The translations under genes were made by a program, and so were the position numbers. Positions 13,309 through 13,748 of a stretch of 13,748 nucleotides of DNA are shown here, piece by piece; positions within the stretch are counted from its first letter, which is position 1; every line of letters begins with the position of its first letter. The notes beneath the pieces are model-generated. The model saw only the letters and a program-made list of their open reading frames with translations. It was not told the origin of the DNA and ran no database searches. This DNA comes from an uncultured Clostridia bacterium (GTDB lineage Bacteria; Bacillota; Clostridia; TANB77; CAG-508), in contig CAQPRV010000031.1 of the NCBI GenBank assembly GCA_948857205.1, forward strand, positions 1 to 13,748. Direction: 5' to 3'.

Positions 13309-13570
13309 ATGGATACAAATATTATTACATATTTAGCATGTATATGTTTTTTATTTATATTTGGTAGAATATTTATTTTGCCTTTACAAAAATTGCTAAA
13401 AATTATATTAAATTCTATTCTTGGTGGTATTGTTATTTATATAATTAATTTAATTGGTGCAACTTTTAGTTTTCATATTGGTTTAAATTTTTTTACTAGC
13501 ATTCTCATTCGGATTATTGGGACTTCCTGGTGCAATTGTTTTAATATTAGTAAAACTAATTCTAGGTTAA
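13309..13570 (+). pseudogene. bofA: bofA with a one-base frameshift
   Basis: BofA is a membrane protein that inhibits the SpoIVFB protease, which activates pro-sigma-K during sporulation. The frame opens at ATG 13309 behind GGAG (spacing 9) and encodes two hydrophobic segments through FSFHIGLNFF. It then leaves the family sequence and would run on to a stop at 13582-13584. The expected BofA end continues in the next frame from 13493 as LLAFSFGLLGLPGAIVLI and then LVKLILG, stopping at 13568-13570. A run of seven T at 13488-13494 marks the break. One extra T restores an 87-residue protein, the length of Bacillus BofA. This may be a true mutation, an assembly error in a homopolymer, or a site of transcriptional slippage. 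Confidence 0.8.
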
Positions 13571-13606
13571 CTTTTCATAAGTGATGTAAAAGTTTTATAA
13601 AGAAAA

Positions 13607-13628
13607 TGGGGCTGTAAAAAAAGTCCCA
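13607..13628. other. Small GC-rich hairpin
   Basis: TGGGGCT (13607-13613) pairs with AGTCCCA (13622-13628), with one G-T pair, around an A-rich loop. No T run follows. It stands out in very AT-rich DNA directly before a strong terminator. Its role is unknown. Confidence 0.4.
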
Positions 13629-13631
13629 ACA

Positions 13632-13675
13632 AAAAATGAGATTTGAGTTATAATTTTAACTTAAATCTCATTTTT
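13632..13675. terminator. Strong terminator after bofA, likely bidirectional
   Basis: AAAAATGAGATTTGAGTTA (13632-13650) pairs with TAACTTAAATCTCATTTTT (13657-13675) with one G-T pair, loop TAATTT. T and A runs on the two sides allow termination on either strand. The remaining 73 bases of the window show no gene. Confidence 0.85.
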
Positions 13676-13748
13676 ATAATTTTATATCTTTTTATTAAAT
13701 TATTTTATATAAATAATCAATTTTAATCATGACAAAATCAGATATGTA

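Overview
The window is chromosomal DNA of a very AT-rich, low-GC Gram-positive bacterium, most likely an uncultured member of the Clostridia. The evidence is codon use dominated by AGA, ATA and AAA, strong AGGAG-type ribosome binding sites, TTGaaa/TATAAT promoters, hairpin-plus-T terminators, and a Bacillota gene set (cdaA, pdp, an HtrA with one PDZ domain, the yaaL-bofA pair). bofA and a sigma-E-like promoter in front of it point to an endospore-forming lineage. No rRNA, tRNA, CRISPR array or complete insertion sequence was seen.

Layout. 1-500: a long imperfect palindrome that probably runs off the left edge, ending in a repeat that recurs near 9.2 kb. 579-1445: a membrane-anchored RsiV/DUF3298-like protein. 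1716-2972 (minus): an HtrA-type serine protease, convergent with the first gene. 3108-3483: a second palindromic element with clear terminal inverted repeats. 3635-4778: a prepilin-like protein and RNase HII (rnhB) in one operon. 4939-6246: pyrimidine-nucleoside phosphorylase (pdp). 6387-7487: a 47-residue single-pass membrane protein coupled to the diadenylate cyclase cdaA. 7664-8404: tRNA pseudouridine synthase truA. 8565-9107: a small membrane protein with a Cys/Asn-rich tail. 9167-9249: a short element with an 18-bp perfect inverted repeat. 9345-10199: a putative heavy-metal exporter. 10361-12694 (minus): a lone VirD4/TraG-like ATPase with no conjugation genes around it. 12924-13570: yaaL and bofA, the latter broken by a one-base shift in a T7 run. 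13607-13675: hairpins ending the window's gene content.

How it fits together. Most genes are housekeeping or envelope functions: protein quality control (HtrA), c-di-AMP synthesis (CdaA), DNA and tRNA maintenance (RnhB, TruA), nucleoside salvage (Pdp), metal export and sporulation control (BofA). They sit in mono- or bicistronic units, each with its own promoter, rather than in one pathway. The most unusual content lies between the genes. There are two families of dispersed structured repeats: a two-hairpin element of about 70 bp found 3' of several genes, and palindromic elements whose ends resemble AGTTACAG...TATATA. The other notable points are the orphan VirD4-like ATPase, cdaA paired with a microprotein instead of cdaR, and the terminator/promoter/frameshift arrangement at bofA.
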